NCBI RefSeq assembly: GCF_000425505.1
Contig: NZ_AUDO01000013.1
Span: 1-64,000 of the forward strand
Length of the DNA stretch: 64,000 nucleotides
Reading direction: 5' to 3'
From: Flavobacterium frigidarium DSM 17623
Lineage (GTDB): Bacteria; Bacteroidota; Bacteroidia; Flavobacteriales; Flavobacteriaceae
The translations under genes were made by a program, and so were the position numbers. Under the pieces are notes generated by a model. The model was not told where the DNA came from. It was given only the letters and a program-made list of their open reading frames with translations, and did no database searches. Below are positions 31,600 through 41,900 of this stretch, piece after piece. Numbering within the stretch: the stretch's first letter is position 1; each line of letters begins with the position of its first letter.

Positions 31600-33225
31600 A
31601 TGAATACCATTAAACCTATTTGTATTTCTGCATTTGCAGCCATTGTATTGGCAGGATGTGGAGCTCAAAAGCAAACAGTTTCTTTGCCTACATTACCAAT
31701 GATTACTGCACCAATGAACGTTAAAAAAACGACTGCATTGACAGAAAATCAACTACAGCGCTGGAGTCACCTAGATATTGTAAATGATACTATTCCAGGA
31801 ATGAGCGTTGATAGAGCGTATGCAGAATTATTGAAAGATAAAAAAGGCGTTCCTGTTATTGTGGGAATCGTTGACTCTGGAGTAGATATCGAGCATGAGG
31901 ATTTAAAAAACGTGCTTTGGACAAATACTAAAGAGATCGCTGGAAACGGAATCGACGATGACAAAAACGGTTATGTTGATGATATTCACGGTTGGAATTT
32001 TCTAGGAGATATTACTAAGGAAAATTTAGAGTACGAAAGAATTATCAAAAACAAAACTTTAGTTGATGATGTAACGTATCAAGAAGCTAAAAAACTAAAT
32101 GATGATAAAATCGCTGAGGCAAAAGTAAATCAAGAAAGATTAAGCGGAATGCTTACTGCAACAACTGCTGCAGATAAAATCATTGCTAAGCATTTAGGAA
32201 AAGACACTTATACTGTTGACGAAGTTAAAGCAATCGAATCTACAGATTCAACTATTTTAGAAGCAAAAGGAATGATGATGAGAATGCTTTCTTTTGGTCT
32301 ACCCGTTGTAGATTTGAAAAAAGCAATTTCAGGAGATCTTGAAGGGATGACTACTTTGCTTAACGGAGACAATTTAAAACAAAATTATCGTAAAGTATTA
32401 GGTGATAATCCAGATGATTTCTCAGACAATAAATACGGTAACAATAATGTGATGGGACCAGATAAAGAAGAAATTCTTCACGGGACTCACGTTGCTGGTA
32501 TTGTTGCACAATCACGTTACAACAATTTAGGAGGTGACGGTGTTGCTAATAATGTTCAAATTTTAACTGTTCGTGCCGTTCCTGATGGAGATGAGTATGA
32601 TAAAGATATTGCATTAGGAATTCGTTATGCTGTAGATAATGGTGCTAAAGTAATCAACGGAAGTTTTGGAAAAAGCTTTTCTCCTCATGCACAATGGGTT
32701 TATGATGCTATTAAATATGCTGAGGAAAAAGATGTACTAATTGTTCACGCGGCAGGAAACGATGCAAAAGACATTGATACTTACAACAATTATCCTAACG
32801 ATTCTAAAGATAAGAAAACAGAATTTGCAGATAATATGATTACTATTGGAGCGTTAAATTTTGAGTATGGTACTAAGGTAGTAGCTAGTTTTTCAAACTA
32901 TGGTAAATTAAATGTTGACGTTTTTGCACCTGGAGTAAAAATTTATGCTACAACACCTAATAATACTTATAGATACTTACAAGGAACATCAATGGCGTCG
33001 CCTAATGTTGCTGGAGTTGCTGCTTTAATTCGTTCGTACTATCCTGCTTTAACGGCATCACAAGTAAAACACATTTTAATGGATTCTGGTGTAGCTATTA
33101 CAACAAATGTAGTTGTAGGTGGTAACCCTAAGGACAGTCGTTCATTTACAACATTGTCTCAATCAGGGAAAATAGTAAATGCTTACAATGCGCTATTAAT
33201 GGCAGAGAAAATGTCAAAAAAATAA
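31600..33225 (+). CDS. S8 family serine peptidase (subtilisin-like), lipoprotein
   Basis: This exported serine protease has 541 aa. The lipoprotein signal ends IVLAGC with Cys20. The subtilisin triad is Asp92 (GIVDSGVDIEHEDL), His294 (HGTHVAG) and Ser464 (GTSMASPNVAG). About 200 residues lie between Asp and His, far more than in subtilisin. Most are a helical, charged insert at about 135-290, typical of this Bacteroidota branch. There is no C-terminal sorting domain, so it is probably membrane-tethered rather than secreted by type IX. An M1 peptidase gene follows across a terminator. Confidence 0.93.
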   Translation: MNTIKPICISAFAAIVLAGCGAQKQTVSLPTLPMITAPMNVKKTTALTENQLQRWSHLDIVNDTIPGMSVDRAYAELLKDKKGVPVIVGIVDSGVDIEHEDLKNVLWTNTKEIAGNGIDDDKNGYVDDIHGWNFLGDITKENLEYERIIKNKTLVDDVTYQEAKKLNDDKIAEAKVNQERLSGMLTATTAADKIIAKHLGKDTYTVDEVKAIESTDSTILEAKGMMMRMLSFGLPVVDLKKAISGDLEGMTTLLNGDNLKQNYRKVLGDNPDDFSDNKYGNNNVMGPDKEEILHGTHVAGIVAQSRYNNLGGDGVANNVQILTVRAVPDGDEYDKDIALGIRYAVDNGAKVINGSFGKSFSPHAQWVYDAIKYAEEKDVLIVHAAGNDAKDIDTYNNYPNDSKDKKTEFADNMITIGALNFEYGTKVVASFSNYGKLNVDVFAPGVKIYATTPNNTYRYLQGTSMASPNVAGVAALIRSYYPALTASQVKHILMDSGVAITTNVVVGGNPKDSRSFTTLSQSGKIVNAYNALLMAEKMSKK

Positions 33226-33244
33226 TCCTTAACAAGTATTAATC

Positions 33245-33277
33245 AAATGGAAGGGCGTCAAGTTCTTCCATTTTTTA
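33245..33277 (+). terminator. Intrinsic terminator
   Basis: AAATGGAAG at 33245 pairs with CTTCCATTT across an 11-base loop, with a T tail. It may only partly block read-through, since the M1 gene starts 13 bp later with no clear promoter. Confidence 0.7.
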
Positions 33278-33289
33278 TTTTATAAATAG

Positions 33290-35161
33290 ATGAAAAAATT
33301 TCTACTAATTTCATTTCTTACAGTGAGCGCAGCATCGCTTTCTGCTCAAAGTTCTAAGTATTGGCAGCAAAATGCCGACTATAAGATGGAGGTAACGATG
33401 GATGTAAAAAACTATCAATACCAAGGAACACAAGAATTAGTGTATAGCAATAACTCTAGCGATACACTTAAAAAAGTATATTACCATTTATTCAACAACG
33501 CTTTTCAACCGGGTAGTGAGATGGATGCAAGATTGCATAGCATTAAAGATCCTGATGGTAGAATGGTAACCAAAACTAAGGTCGATGGACAAGATGTAAA
33601 AGTAAGCCGTATCGAAAGTTTGAAGCCAGATGAAATAGGGTATCTTAAAATTGCAAACTTCAAGCAAGATGGCGCTACAGCAGTAACAAAAGTGGCAGGA
33701 ACAATTCTTGAAGTAACTTTGGCTAAGCCAATTTTACCCAACACAAAATCAACGTTCACTCTTGATTTTAACGGTCAAGTACCAGTACAAATACGTCGCT
33801 CAGGAAGAAATAACTCTGAAGGGGTAGCGTTATCAATGTCTCAATGGTATCCAAAGTTGGCCGAATTTGATTTTGAAGGTTGGCATGCTGATCCGTATAT
33901 CGCAAGAGAATTTCACGGTGTATGGGGTAATTTTGATGTGACAATTAACATTGATTCAGCGTATACATTAGGTGGTTCAGGATATTTGCAAAATCAAAAC
34001 GAGATAGGTCATGGTTATGAAGATACAGGAGTTACTGTAAAAGCACCTAAAAAAAATAAAATGTTAGCGTGGCATTTTGTAGCTCCTATGGTACATGATT
34101 TTACTTGGGCTGCAGATAAAGACTATATTCATGATGTTGTAAAAGGACCTAATGATGTAGACTTGCATTTCCTTTACAAGAACTATCCAAAAACGGTTGA
34201 AAACTGGAAACAATTACAACCTATGATGGTAGAGGTAATGGATTTTTACAATAAAAATATCGGAGACTATCCTTATAAACAATATTCGTTTATTCAAGGT
34301 GGAGATGGTGGTATGGAGTACGCCATGTGTACTTTAATGTTAGGTAATGGGACGTTACAAGGAATCTATGGTACAGCGGTGCATGAATTAGGACACTCTT
34401 GGTTCCAGCACGTATTAGCTTCAAATGAATCTAAGCATCCATGGATGGACGAAGGTTTTACCACTTATATTCAAGACCTAGCAGTTAATGAATTATCTAA
34501 TAAAAAAGTCGAAAATCCTTTTGAAGGAAATTATAGAGCTTATTACAGCTTAGTGAACTCTGGAAAAGAGCAAGCACAATCAACTCATGGAGATCGTTAT
34601 GATGAAAATAGACCGTACAGCATTTCATCTTATGTAAAAGGAAGTTTGTTTTTATCACAATTGCGTTATGTAATTGGAGATGATAAATTAGCGGAAACAA
34701 TCAAAAGATATTACCATGACTTTAAATTCAAACACCCTACGCCTAACGATATTAAAAGATCGGCTGAGCGTGTTTCTGGTGCAAATTTAGACTGGTATTT
34801 AATGGATTGGACTGAGACTACAAACACCATCGATTATGCTATAAAAGAAGTAACAGAAAATGGAGATCAAACAACAGTAAGTTTAGAAAGAATTGGTAGA
34901 ATGCCAATGCCTATTGACTTATTAGTTGAATACGCTGACGGTAGTAAAGAAAGTTTTTATGTTCCTTTACGCATGATGAATTTCGAAAAAGAAAATCCAA
35001 ATCCTGCGATTACCAGAACGGTATTAAACGATTGGACTTGGGCTGCTTCTACTTATGATTTTACCATTGCTAAAGCTAAAGGAACAATCAAAAAGATCAC
35101 AATTGATCCTAGTGGATTGATGGCTGATGTAAAACAAGATAACAACGTGTACAAAAAATAA
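33290..35161 (+). CDS. M1 family metallopeptidase
   Basis: This zinc aminopeptidase-like enzyme has 623 aa with a signal peptide (SLSAQ at 16-20), so it acts in the periplasm. The M1 signature GGMEY is at 340-344, the zinc site HELGH at 365-369, and the third ligand is Glu388 in WMDEGF. The N-terminal saddle domain is normal. The C-terminal helical domain is short, as in many Bacteroidota members. It probably degrades peptides, perhaps products of the upstream S8 protease. Confidence 0.94.
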   Translation: MKKFLLISFLTVSAASLSAQSSKYWQQNADYKMEVTMDVKNYQYQGTQELVYSNNSSDTLKKVYYHLFNNAFQPGSEMDARLHSIKDPDGRMVTKTKVDGQDVKVSRIESLKPDEIGYLKIANFKQDGATAVTKVAGTILEVTLAKPILPNTKSTFTLDFNGQVPVQIRRSGRNNSEGVALSMSQWYPKLAEFDFEGWHADPYIAREFHGVWGNFDVTINIDSAYTLGGSGYLQNQNEIGHGYEDTGVTVKAPKKNKMLAWHFVAPMVHDFTWAADKDYIHDVVKGPNDVDLHFLYKNYPKTVENWKQLQPMMVEVMDFYNKNIGDYPYKQYSFIQGGDGGMEYAMCTLMLGNGTLQGIYGTAVHELGHSWFQHVLASNESKHPWMDEGFTTYIQDLAVNELSNKKVENPFEGNYRAYYSLVNSGKEQAQSTHGDRYDENRPYSISSYVKGSLFLSQLRYVIGDDKLAETIKRYYHDFKFKHPTPNDIKRSAERVSGANLDWYLMDWTETTNTIDYAIKEVTENGDQTTVSLERIGRMPMPIDLLVEYADGSKESFYVPLRMMNFEKENPNPAITRTVLNDWTWAASTYDFTIAKAKGTIKKITIDPSGLMADVKQDNNVYKK

Positions 35162-35189
35162 TAATACAGATTACTGATCCCTTTTGACC

Positions 35190-35591
35190 ATGAATATAAC
35201 ATATAATGAACAGGATAAAACAATCAATGTTAAGGACGGACTTAAAAGTCATTTGTTCTTGATGAAGTTTTTAATGATTGTTACATTAATCAATTCAGTA
35301 GTGAATGTCTACGATTTAAATTCAATGAATTTTACTTATGTAAGTGCTTTGTGGATTGTTTTAGGGATAGTAGCTGCATTATTTTTATATAATTTCACTG
35401 TTAAAAAATCGGGTCTTGAAAAAATTCCTGGTTATCAAATTCAAGGACTTGGAGAACGTGTATTTTCAGGAAGAAAAAAATATTTTATTGTTCTCGAAAA
35501 AGGAAAAACAAGGGATCTACTAGATGTAAAAACAGAAGCTGATCGAAAGAAAGTAGAGCAGATTTTTAAAAAGAACGGAATTAAAGTTTAA
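35190..35591 (+). CDS. Small membrane protein of unknown function
   Basis: This 133-aa protein has two membrane helices, about 24-42 (FLMKFLMIVTLINSVVNVY) and 51-70 (YVSALWIVLGIVAALFLY). A cytosolic basic C-terminal domain ends in RKKVEQIFKKNGIKV. No family is recognised. ATG 35190 is preferred over the TTG two codons upstream. It lies 28 bp after the M1 peptidase gene and ends in a strong terminator, so it may be co-transcribed with that gene. Confidence 0.75.
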   Translation: MNITYNEQDKTINVKDGLKSHLFLMKFLMIVTLINSVVNVYDLNSMNFTYVSALWIVLGIVAALFLYNFTVKKSGLEKIPGYQIQGLGERVFSGRKKYFIVLEKGKTRDLLDVKTEADRKKVEQIFKKNGIKV

Positions 35592-35595
35592 ATTT

Positions 35596-35634
35596 AAAGG
35601 GTTACAAAAACACTGTTTTTGTAACCCTTTTTTA
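35596..35634 (+). terminator. Intrinsic terminator
   Basis: AAAGGGTTACAAAAAC pairs with GTTTTTGTAACCCTTT around a short loop, with a T run. Confidence 0.93.
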
Positions 35635-35660
35635 TTTGTTCAAGGATATTTGTTGGCTTG

Positions 35661-35691
35661 TTGCATCCAAGTCAAGGAATCGCTAAATTTG
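35661..35691 (+). promoter_or_regulatory. Promoter of the flavin oxidoreductase gene
   Basis: TTG at 35661-35663, 20 bp, TAAATTTG at 35684-35691, a full -33/-7 match 25 bp upstream of the ATG. Confidence 0.6.
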
Positions 35692-35716
35692 TAATAATCG
35701 AATTTAAATAAACGAT

Positions 35717-36970
35717 ATGAAACCTACTATTACCATCATAGGTGCCGGAATCTCTGGATTGACTGCAGCCATTCATTTACACCGTAAAGGCTTTGCTGTT
35801 AAAATAATTGAAGCAACTGATCGCGCTGGCGGACGCATTAAAACAGATACTGTCAACGGATTTTTACTAGATAGAGGTTTTCAGGTTTTATTAACATCGT
35901 ATCCCGAAGCTAAGGAGCTATTAGACTATGAGAGTTTGAATCTAAAGCGATTTTTGCCCGGGGCGACCGTATTATACGAGGAAGGAAAGTTTGAAATTGC
36001 CGATCCTTTTAGAAGACCCTCTGCTTTGTTAGCGACAGTTTTTGCACCAGTGGGATCTTTAAAAGATAAAGTCAATACTTTTTTTCTAAAACAAAAGTTA
36101 CTCAGTAAATCTATTGAAACTATCTTTGAACAGAAGCAACAATCTAGTCACGAACAGTTGCGAGGATATGGCTTTAGTCAAAAAATGATTAATAGGTTTT
36201 ACAAGCCCTTTTTCTCAGGGATATTTCTCGAAGACAACTTGACTACTCCTAACAGAATGTTTGATTTTGTAATGAAAATGTTTTCTGATGGAGACGCTGC
36301 TGTTCCCGCATTAGGAATGGAGGAAATCCCAAAACAGCTTCTTAAACACTTACCTGATAATAGCGTACGATATAATACTAAGGTAACTTCGATTGAAGGA
36401 AATACTATAATCACAGAGAGTGGTGAAAAAATTATTTCAGATACTATTCTAATCGCTACTGAAGCAAATTCTTTTATAGCTAAGTATAAACCAGAAGTTA
36501 CACTTGCACACCGCTCTGTCACTAATGTGTATTTTGAAGCTAAAGAAGCACCGTCAAAAAAAGCAGTGGTAATTTTGAATGCATTAAATACAAAGGAGAT
36601 TGTAAATAACCTAACAGTAATGTCTAATGTAAGTAGTCAATATGCTCCTAAGGGCAAAGTACTCGTATCTGTTTCTTGTAATGGTATTTTTGATTTAAGT
36701 GATCAGGAATTGACACATAAAATTAAAACCGAATTGCAGCCTTGGTTTGGGCAGCAATTAACACAATGGCAACATATTAAAACCTACAAGATTGAATATG
36801 CCTTGCCCAAATTAAAAGAATTAAAAGACACCATTACTATTGCAGACGTTAAACTAAATGACAATTTATATTGCTGTGGTGATCACTTAATGAATGGTTC
36901 TATAAATGCGGCTATGAAATCAGGAAGAGTAGTGGCGTCAATTATTGCTGAAGAGAGTAGTAAGAAGTAA
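35717..36970 (+). CDS. FAD-dependent oxidoreductase, amine oxidase/phytoene desaturase-like
   Basis: This flavoprotein has 417 aa. The FAD loop IGAGISGL with glycines 9, 11 and 14 is followed by the acidic strand end VKIIEATDRAGGRIKT, the mark of the amine-oxidase/desaturase group. The second half has LSDQEL-type helices, and the C-terminal flavin-binding YCCGDHLMNGSINAAMKSGR is at about 385-405. It resembles protoporphyrinogen oxidase and carotenoid desaturase relatives, but no carotenoid genes are near. Substrate unknown. It is monocistronic with a clear promoter and terminator. Confidence 0.87.
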   Translation: MKPTITIIGAGISGLTAAIHLHRKGFAVKIIEATDRAGGRIKTDTVNGFLLDRGFQVLLTSYPEAKELLDYESLNLKRFLPGATVLYEEGKFEIADPFRRPSALLATVFAPVGSLKDKVNTFFLKQKLLSKSIETIFEQKQQSSHEQLRGYGFSQKMINRFYKPFFSGIFLEDNLTTPNRMFDFVMKMFSDGDAAVPALGMEEIPKQLLKHLPDNSVRYNTKVTSIEGNTIITESGEKIISDTILIATEANSFIAKYKPEVTLAHRSVTNVYFEAKEAPSKKAVVILNALNTKEIVNNLTVMSNVSSQYAPKGKVLVSVSCNGIFDLSDQELTHKIKTELQPWFGQQLTQWQHIKTYKIEYALPKLKELKDTITIADVKLNDNLYCCGDHLMNGSINAAMKSGRVVASIIAEESSKK

Positions 36971-36991
36971 CGTTCAAAAAAAAATAGACAT

Positions 36992-37037
36992 AAAAAAACA
37001 GAAGAGACTTGAATATTAAGACTCTTCTGTTTTTTTA
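36992..37037 (+). terminator. Intrinsic terminator
   Basis: AAAAAAACAGAAGAG pairs with CTCTTCTGTTTTTTT, extended by an inner CTT/AAG pair, around a short AT loop. Confidence 0.88.
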
Positions 37038-37065
37038 TTTATTAGAAATACTAAACGTTGTATAA

Positions 37066-37196
37066 TAGCCCCGGTAGCAGCGGCATCTCCCAATTTAGAA
37101 AAACAAGGCGTATTTCAAGCCGTAGTTTTTATTATTGGGAATATAGCGAATGACGGGAGCAGACATCTTGTAAAGTACAAAAGTAGCTGCTCCTAA
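37066..37196 (+). repeat. Dispersed imperfect palindromic element, copy 3
   Basis: It starts TAGCCCCGGTAGCAGCGG, has an inner AAGGCGTATTTCAAGCC hairpin, and reads AGCGAATGACGGGAGCAG before ending TAGCTGCTCCTAAAA. It has the same ends as the copy at 23443 but is longer (131 bp). It lies between the flavin oxidoreductase terminator and the end of the threonine dehydrogenase gene. Confidence 0.6.
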
Positions 37197-37210
37197 AAAT
37201 CGAGATTAAA

Positions 37211-38161
37211 CTATTCGTTTATAGTACTTAAGTTTTTCAACATATCAACGGTCATGCTTTCTAGATCAAATTTATGTTTCCATCCCCAGTCAGCTCTAGC
37301 GTTGCTGTCGTCTATACTTGCAGGCCAGCTATCAGCAATTTTTTGACGGAAGTCAGGTTTGTATGTAATCTCAAACTCAGGAATGTGTTTTTTAATTTCG
37401 GCAGCAATTTCTGTTGGTGTAAAGCTCATCGCAGCCAAGTTATATGACGAGTGAATTTTAATTTGATCAGCAGGTGCTTGCATGATTTTTATAGTTGCTG
37501 CAATCGCATCATCCATATACATCATAGGCATTTTTGTCTCTGACGAAAGGAAACATTCATACGATTGATCAGCAAGTGCTTTGTGGTAAATATCAACAGC
37601 ATAATCAGTTGTTCCACCACCAGGAGGAGACGACCAACTAATTAACCCAGGATAACGGATGCTTCTCACGTCAACACCAAAGATGTTATGGTAATACTCA
37701 CACCATCTTTCTCCCGCTTGTTTACTAATTCCGTAAACGGTAGAAGGCTCCATGATGGTATATTGTTGTGTATTTTCTTTAGGAGTTGTAGGTCCAAAAA
37801 CAGCAATACTTGAAGGCCAGAATATCTTTTTGATTTTTCCGGCTTTCGCCAAATTCAAAACGTGAAAAAGAGAATTCATATTTAAATCCCAAGCAAAAGC
37901 AGGATTTTTTTCAGCCGTAGCCGAAAGTAAAGCAGCCATTAAATACACATCTGTAATTTGGTGCACTTCAACTAAATGTTCTATTTGATTAAAGTCTAAA
38001 GCGTTGATTACTTCAAATGGACCCGAATTTACAACGTCGATATTCAGCTTGCGAATGTCTGAAGCTATAACATTTTCCGTTCCGTGTATTTCTCTAAGAG
38101 AGTGGGTTAACTCAGTACCAATTTGACCGCATGCCCCAATAATTAATATCTTTGTACTCAT
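37211..38161 (-). CDS. tdh: L-threonine 3-dehydrogenase, short-chain (UDP-galactose epimerase-like) type
   Basis: This enzyme oxidises L-threonine to 2-amino-3-ketobutyrate with NAD+. The 316-aa protein is of the extended SDR fold, unlike the zinc enzyme of enteric bacteria, and resembles the type characterised in Flavobacterium frigidimaris. It has IGACGQIG at 8-15 and FWPSSIAVFGPTTPKEN at 114-130. The catalytic set is Ser118, Tyr143 and Lys147 (TVYGISK). No 2-amino-3-ketobutyrate ligase gene is adjacent. ATG 38161 is chosen over a TTG two codons upstream; a -7 box lies 20 bp before it. Confidence 0.9.
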   Translation of the reverse strand: MSTKILIIGACGQIGTELTHSLREIHGTENVIASDIRKLNIDVVNSGPFEVINALDFNQIEHLVEVHQITDVYLMAALLSATAEKNPAFAWDLNMNSLFHVLNLAKAGKIKKIFWPSSIAVFGPTTPKENTQQYTIMEPSTVYGISKQAGERWCEYYHNIFGVDVRSIRYPGLISWSSPPGGGTTDYAVDIYHKALADQSYECFLSSETKMPMMYMDDAIAATIKIMQAPADQIKIHSSYNLAAMSFTPTEIAAEIKKHIPEFEITYKPDFRQKIADSWPASIDDSNARADWGWKHKFDLESMTVDMLKNLSTINE

Positions 38162-38181
38162 AATCAATAGAATTTAAAAAG

Positions 38182-38189
38182 CAAAGGTA
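38182..38189 (-). promoter_or_regulatory. -7 element (TACCTTTG) of tdh
   Basis: The minus strand reads TACCTTTG followed by C, 20 bp before the ATG. No -33 TTG at the right spacing. Confidence 0.45.
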
Positions 38190-38360
38190 ACGTTTTCGTA
38201 AATAATTAATAAGCGACTTTAAAGGTTTGTCAATACTTAAATCAAAGCCTTAAAAGGAATTGGTAATAATTACTATTTTGGCAGTAATGCTAGTAATACT
38301 TTATTGAATGTAAATGAATCGTAATTCTTATTTTCAAATCTTTATTTGTAAATTACTTTG

Positions 38361-38368
38361 TAACTTTG
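38361..38368 (+). promoter_or_regulatory. -7 element (TAACTTTG) of the lipoprotein-mfd operon
   Basis: This is a perfect TAnnTTTG match 18 bp upstream of the lipoprotein ATG. Confidence 0.45.
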
Positions 38369-38386
38369 TAGTTCAATATTATCTCT

Positions 38387-38989
38387 ATGAAATTTAAATT
38401 ATTATATACTTTTTTAGCACTCGTTTTATTGACGTCATGCAAAGACGACAGCGAAAAAAGACGTCTTGAGAATGAAAAACAGCAGAAAAAAAATGAACTT
38501 ATATTTTCTAAAGTGAGTAATGCTTGGGATTTCTATGACGAACCTATAAATGAAACTTCAGAGAACTTGGTTTCTGATTGGACAGAATTTCGCTCTTTAT
38601 TAAACGAACTGCGCTTAAAGCCTAAGAAAACGATTGGCGCTTTTCAACAAAAAGCGACAGCAATTTCTAAAAAGGCAGCAGCAATGGATGATAATATTCC
38701 TGAGAAATTTAACCAGCCACAAATTAAAAGCCGCATTGCTACGATGACGACAAAGGTGAGGTTGCTAGATTTATACATTCACTTAGATCTTATTCCTGCA
38801 GAAAAAGTGGTTAAAATAATTTCAGAAATTAACAATGAACTGGCCTCGTTGCAACGACAAATGGACAAAATTGAAGTAATAAGCACTATTCCAGTTGAGA
38901 TTGGCGAGTCAGAATTAAAACAAATGTTGGATGCGTCACGCGCAATTCCTAACGAACCTATAGATCCTAATTTACCTAAAGTTGAGTAA
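38387..38989 (+). CDS. Helical lipoprotein of unknown function
   Basis: This 200-aa protein has a lipoprotein signal MKFKLLYTFLALVLLTSC (Cys18). A mostly helical, charged body follows, with heptad-like stretches at about 22-42 and 135-165. No family is recognised. Its last 8 bp overlap the start of mfd, so the two are co-transcribed and probably translationally coupled. A link between an envelope lipoprotein and DNA repair is not obvious and may just be gene packing. Confidence 0.8.
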   Translation: MKFKLLYTFLALVLLTSCKDDSEKRRLENEKQQKKNELIFSKVSNAWDFYDEPINETSENLVSDWTEFRSLLNELRLKPKKTIGAFQQKATAISKKAAAMDDNIPEKFNQPQIKSRIATMTTKVRLLDLYIHLDLIPAEKVVKIISEINNELASLQRQMDKIEVISTIPVEIGESELKQMLDASRAIPNEPIDPNLPKVE

Positions 38990-41900
38990 GACAATTTTAT
39001 ACAATACCTACGATAATTCGCCAAAAACGCAGCAAATTGCAGCGCAGTTAAATGAAACAGATGGCGTAAAAATTCACCTTAGCGGTTTGCTAGGGTCGGC
39101 TACTTCTTTTGTAATACGCTCGTTATTTAAAAAGACCGAAAATCCGTTTTTGATTGTGTTTAACAACAAAGAAGAAGCGGCTTATTACTTGAACGATTTA
39201 GAGCAAATGGTAGGTGAAAAAGACGTGCTTTTTTATCCAGGCTCTTACCGAAGACCGTACCAAATCGAAGATACAGATAACGCTAATGTTTTACTACGTG
39301 CTGAGGTGCTTAACCGCATTAATTCTCGTAAAAAACCGGCAGTGATTGTAAGTTATCCAGAGGCGTTATTTGAAAAAGTAGTTACCCGAAAAGATTTGGA
39401 AAAAAATACTTTAAAAGTAACTGTTGGCGATAAAATTTCGATTGATTTTATCAACGAGGTTTTATTCGAATATGAATTTAAAAGAGTTGATTTCATCACA
39501 GAGCCAGGAGAGTTTTCTGTTCGTGGTGGAATTGTGGATGTATTTTCTTTTTCGAATGATAATCCGTACCGAATCGAATTTTTTGGTAACGAGGTTGATA
39601 GCATCCGAAGTTTTGATGTGGCAACGCAATTGTCAATCGAAATTCAGAAGAAAATTACGATCATCCCAAATGTCGAAAATAAAGTTTTCCAAGAAAATCG
39701 AGAAAGTTTCTTAGATTATATTTCGAGTAAAACGATTATTTTTATTCAAAACACCGAAGATCTTTTTGGACAATTAGACAAGCATTTTGCAAAAGCAGAA
39801 GAGGCATTCGAAAAATTATCCAAAGACATTAAACATGCCACACCAGATCAATTATTTGTGAATCAGGCTGCGTTTATTAAGCGTGCGGTAGATTTCTCGG
39901 TAGTAGAATTTGGTTCAAAAGCGATTTTTAGAACAACAAAAGCTTTCGATTATCATATAAAACCCCAACCTTCTTTTAATAAGCAATTTGACTTATTACT
40001 GAATAACTTAAACGAAAACCATTTTAATGGATATAAGAATTTCTTATTTTGTTCGAATGATGCTCAGGTTAAAAGATTTCAAGTAATTTTTGAAAATTTA
40101 GATGAAGTAAACGCTGAAAATATTAGCAAGCAGTACAATAGTATTGTGTTGCCTATTTATCAAGGATTTATTGATGAAGAAAATCAAATTGCTTGTTATA
40201 CTGACCATCAAATTTTTGAGCGTTACCATAAATTTAATATCAAAAATGGTTATTCAAAAAAGCAGAATATTACTTTAAAAGAATTAACCACTTTGTCAGT
40301 AGGTGATTATGTGACGCATATCGACCATGGAATAGGGCGCTTTGGTGGGTTGCAAAAAATTGATGTTGAAGGAAAAACACAGGAAACAATAAAGCTTGTT
40401 TACGCAGATAATGATATTGTATATGTGAGTATTCACTCGCTGCATAAAATATCAAAATACACTGGTAAAGACGGTACGCCACCTAAAATATACAAAGTTG
40501 GCTCTAGTGCTTGGAAAACGCTGAAGCAAAAAACTAAGGCACGCGTTAAGAATATTGCATTCAATTTGATTCAGCTTTATGCTAAGAGAAGGTTGGACAA
40601 AGGATTTCAATTTGCTCCAGATAGTTATTTGCAAAATGAATTAGAGAGTTCGTTTATTTACGAGGATACTCCTGATCAAACGAAGTCCACGCAAGAAGTA
40701 AAAGCAGATATGGAGAGCGATCGCCCAATGGATCGTTTAGTTTGTGGTGATGTAGGTTTTGGAAAAACAGAGGTGGCCATTCGTGCGGCTTTTAAGGCAG
40801 TTGATAATAGTAAACAAGTAGCAGTGCTGGTTCCTACGACCATTCTTGCTTACCAACATTATAGAACATTCACAGAACGTTTAAAAGATATGCCAGTTTC
40901 AGTTGGTTATTTAAACCGTTTTAGAACTGCAAAACAAAAAGCCGAGACGCTAAAATTATTAGCAGAAGGAAAACTAGACATTGTTATAGGAACGCACCAA
41001 CTGGTGAATAAAAATGTCGTTTTTAAAGATTTGGGATTGTTAATTGTCGATGAAGAACAAAAATTTGGTGTTAATGTAAAAGACAAATTGAAAACCATCG
41101 CTGCTAATGTTGACACGTTGACATTAACCGCTACGCCTATACCTAGAACGTTGCAGTTTTCATTGATGGCAGCACGTGACTTATCTGTAATTACGACTCC
41201 TCCGCCTAATCGATATCCTATTGAAACGAACGTAGTAGGTTTTAGTGAAGAGATGATTAGAGATGCGATTTCGTATGAAATTCAGCGTAACGGACAAGTT
41301 TTCTTTATCAATAATAGAATTGAAAATATCAAGGAAGTTGCGGGAATGATTCAGCGTTTGGTCCCTAATGCACGAGTAGGTATTGGTCACGGTCAAATGG
41401 ACGGAAAGAAACTCGAAGAATTAATGTTGGCTTTCATGAACGGAGAATTTGATGTTCTTGTCGCTACGACAATTATTGAAAGCGGATTAGATGTTCCCAA
41501 TGCCAATACGATTTTTATCAACAATGCCAATAATTTTGGATTGTCTGATTTGCATCAAATGCGAGGACGTGTGGGCCGTAGTAATAAAAAAGCTTTTTGT
41601 TATTTTATTTGTCCGCCATACTCTGCAATGACTGATGATGCTAGGAAACGTATTCAGGCGCTAGAGCAATTTAGTGAATTGGGTAGTGGTTTTAATATTG
41701 CTATGAAGGATCTTGAGATTCGTGGCGCTGGAGATTTATTAGGTGGTGAGCAATCTGGTTTTATAAACGAGATTGGTTTTGATACGTATCAAAAAATCAT
41801 GAATGAAGCCATTGAAGAATTAAAAGAGAATGAATTTAAAGATTTATATCCTACAGAGAACGATATTGAAACTAAGGAATATGTAAAAGACCTCCAAATC

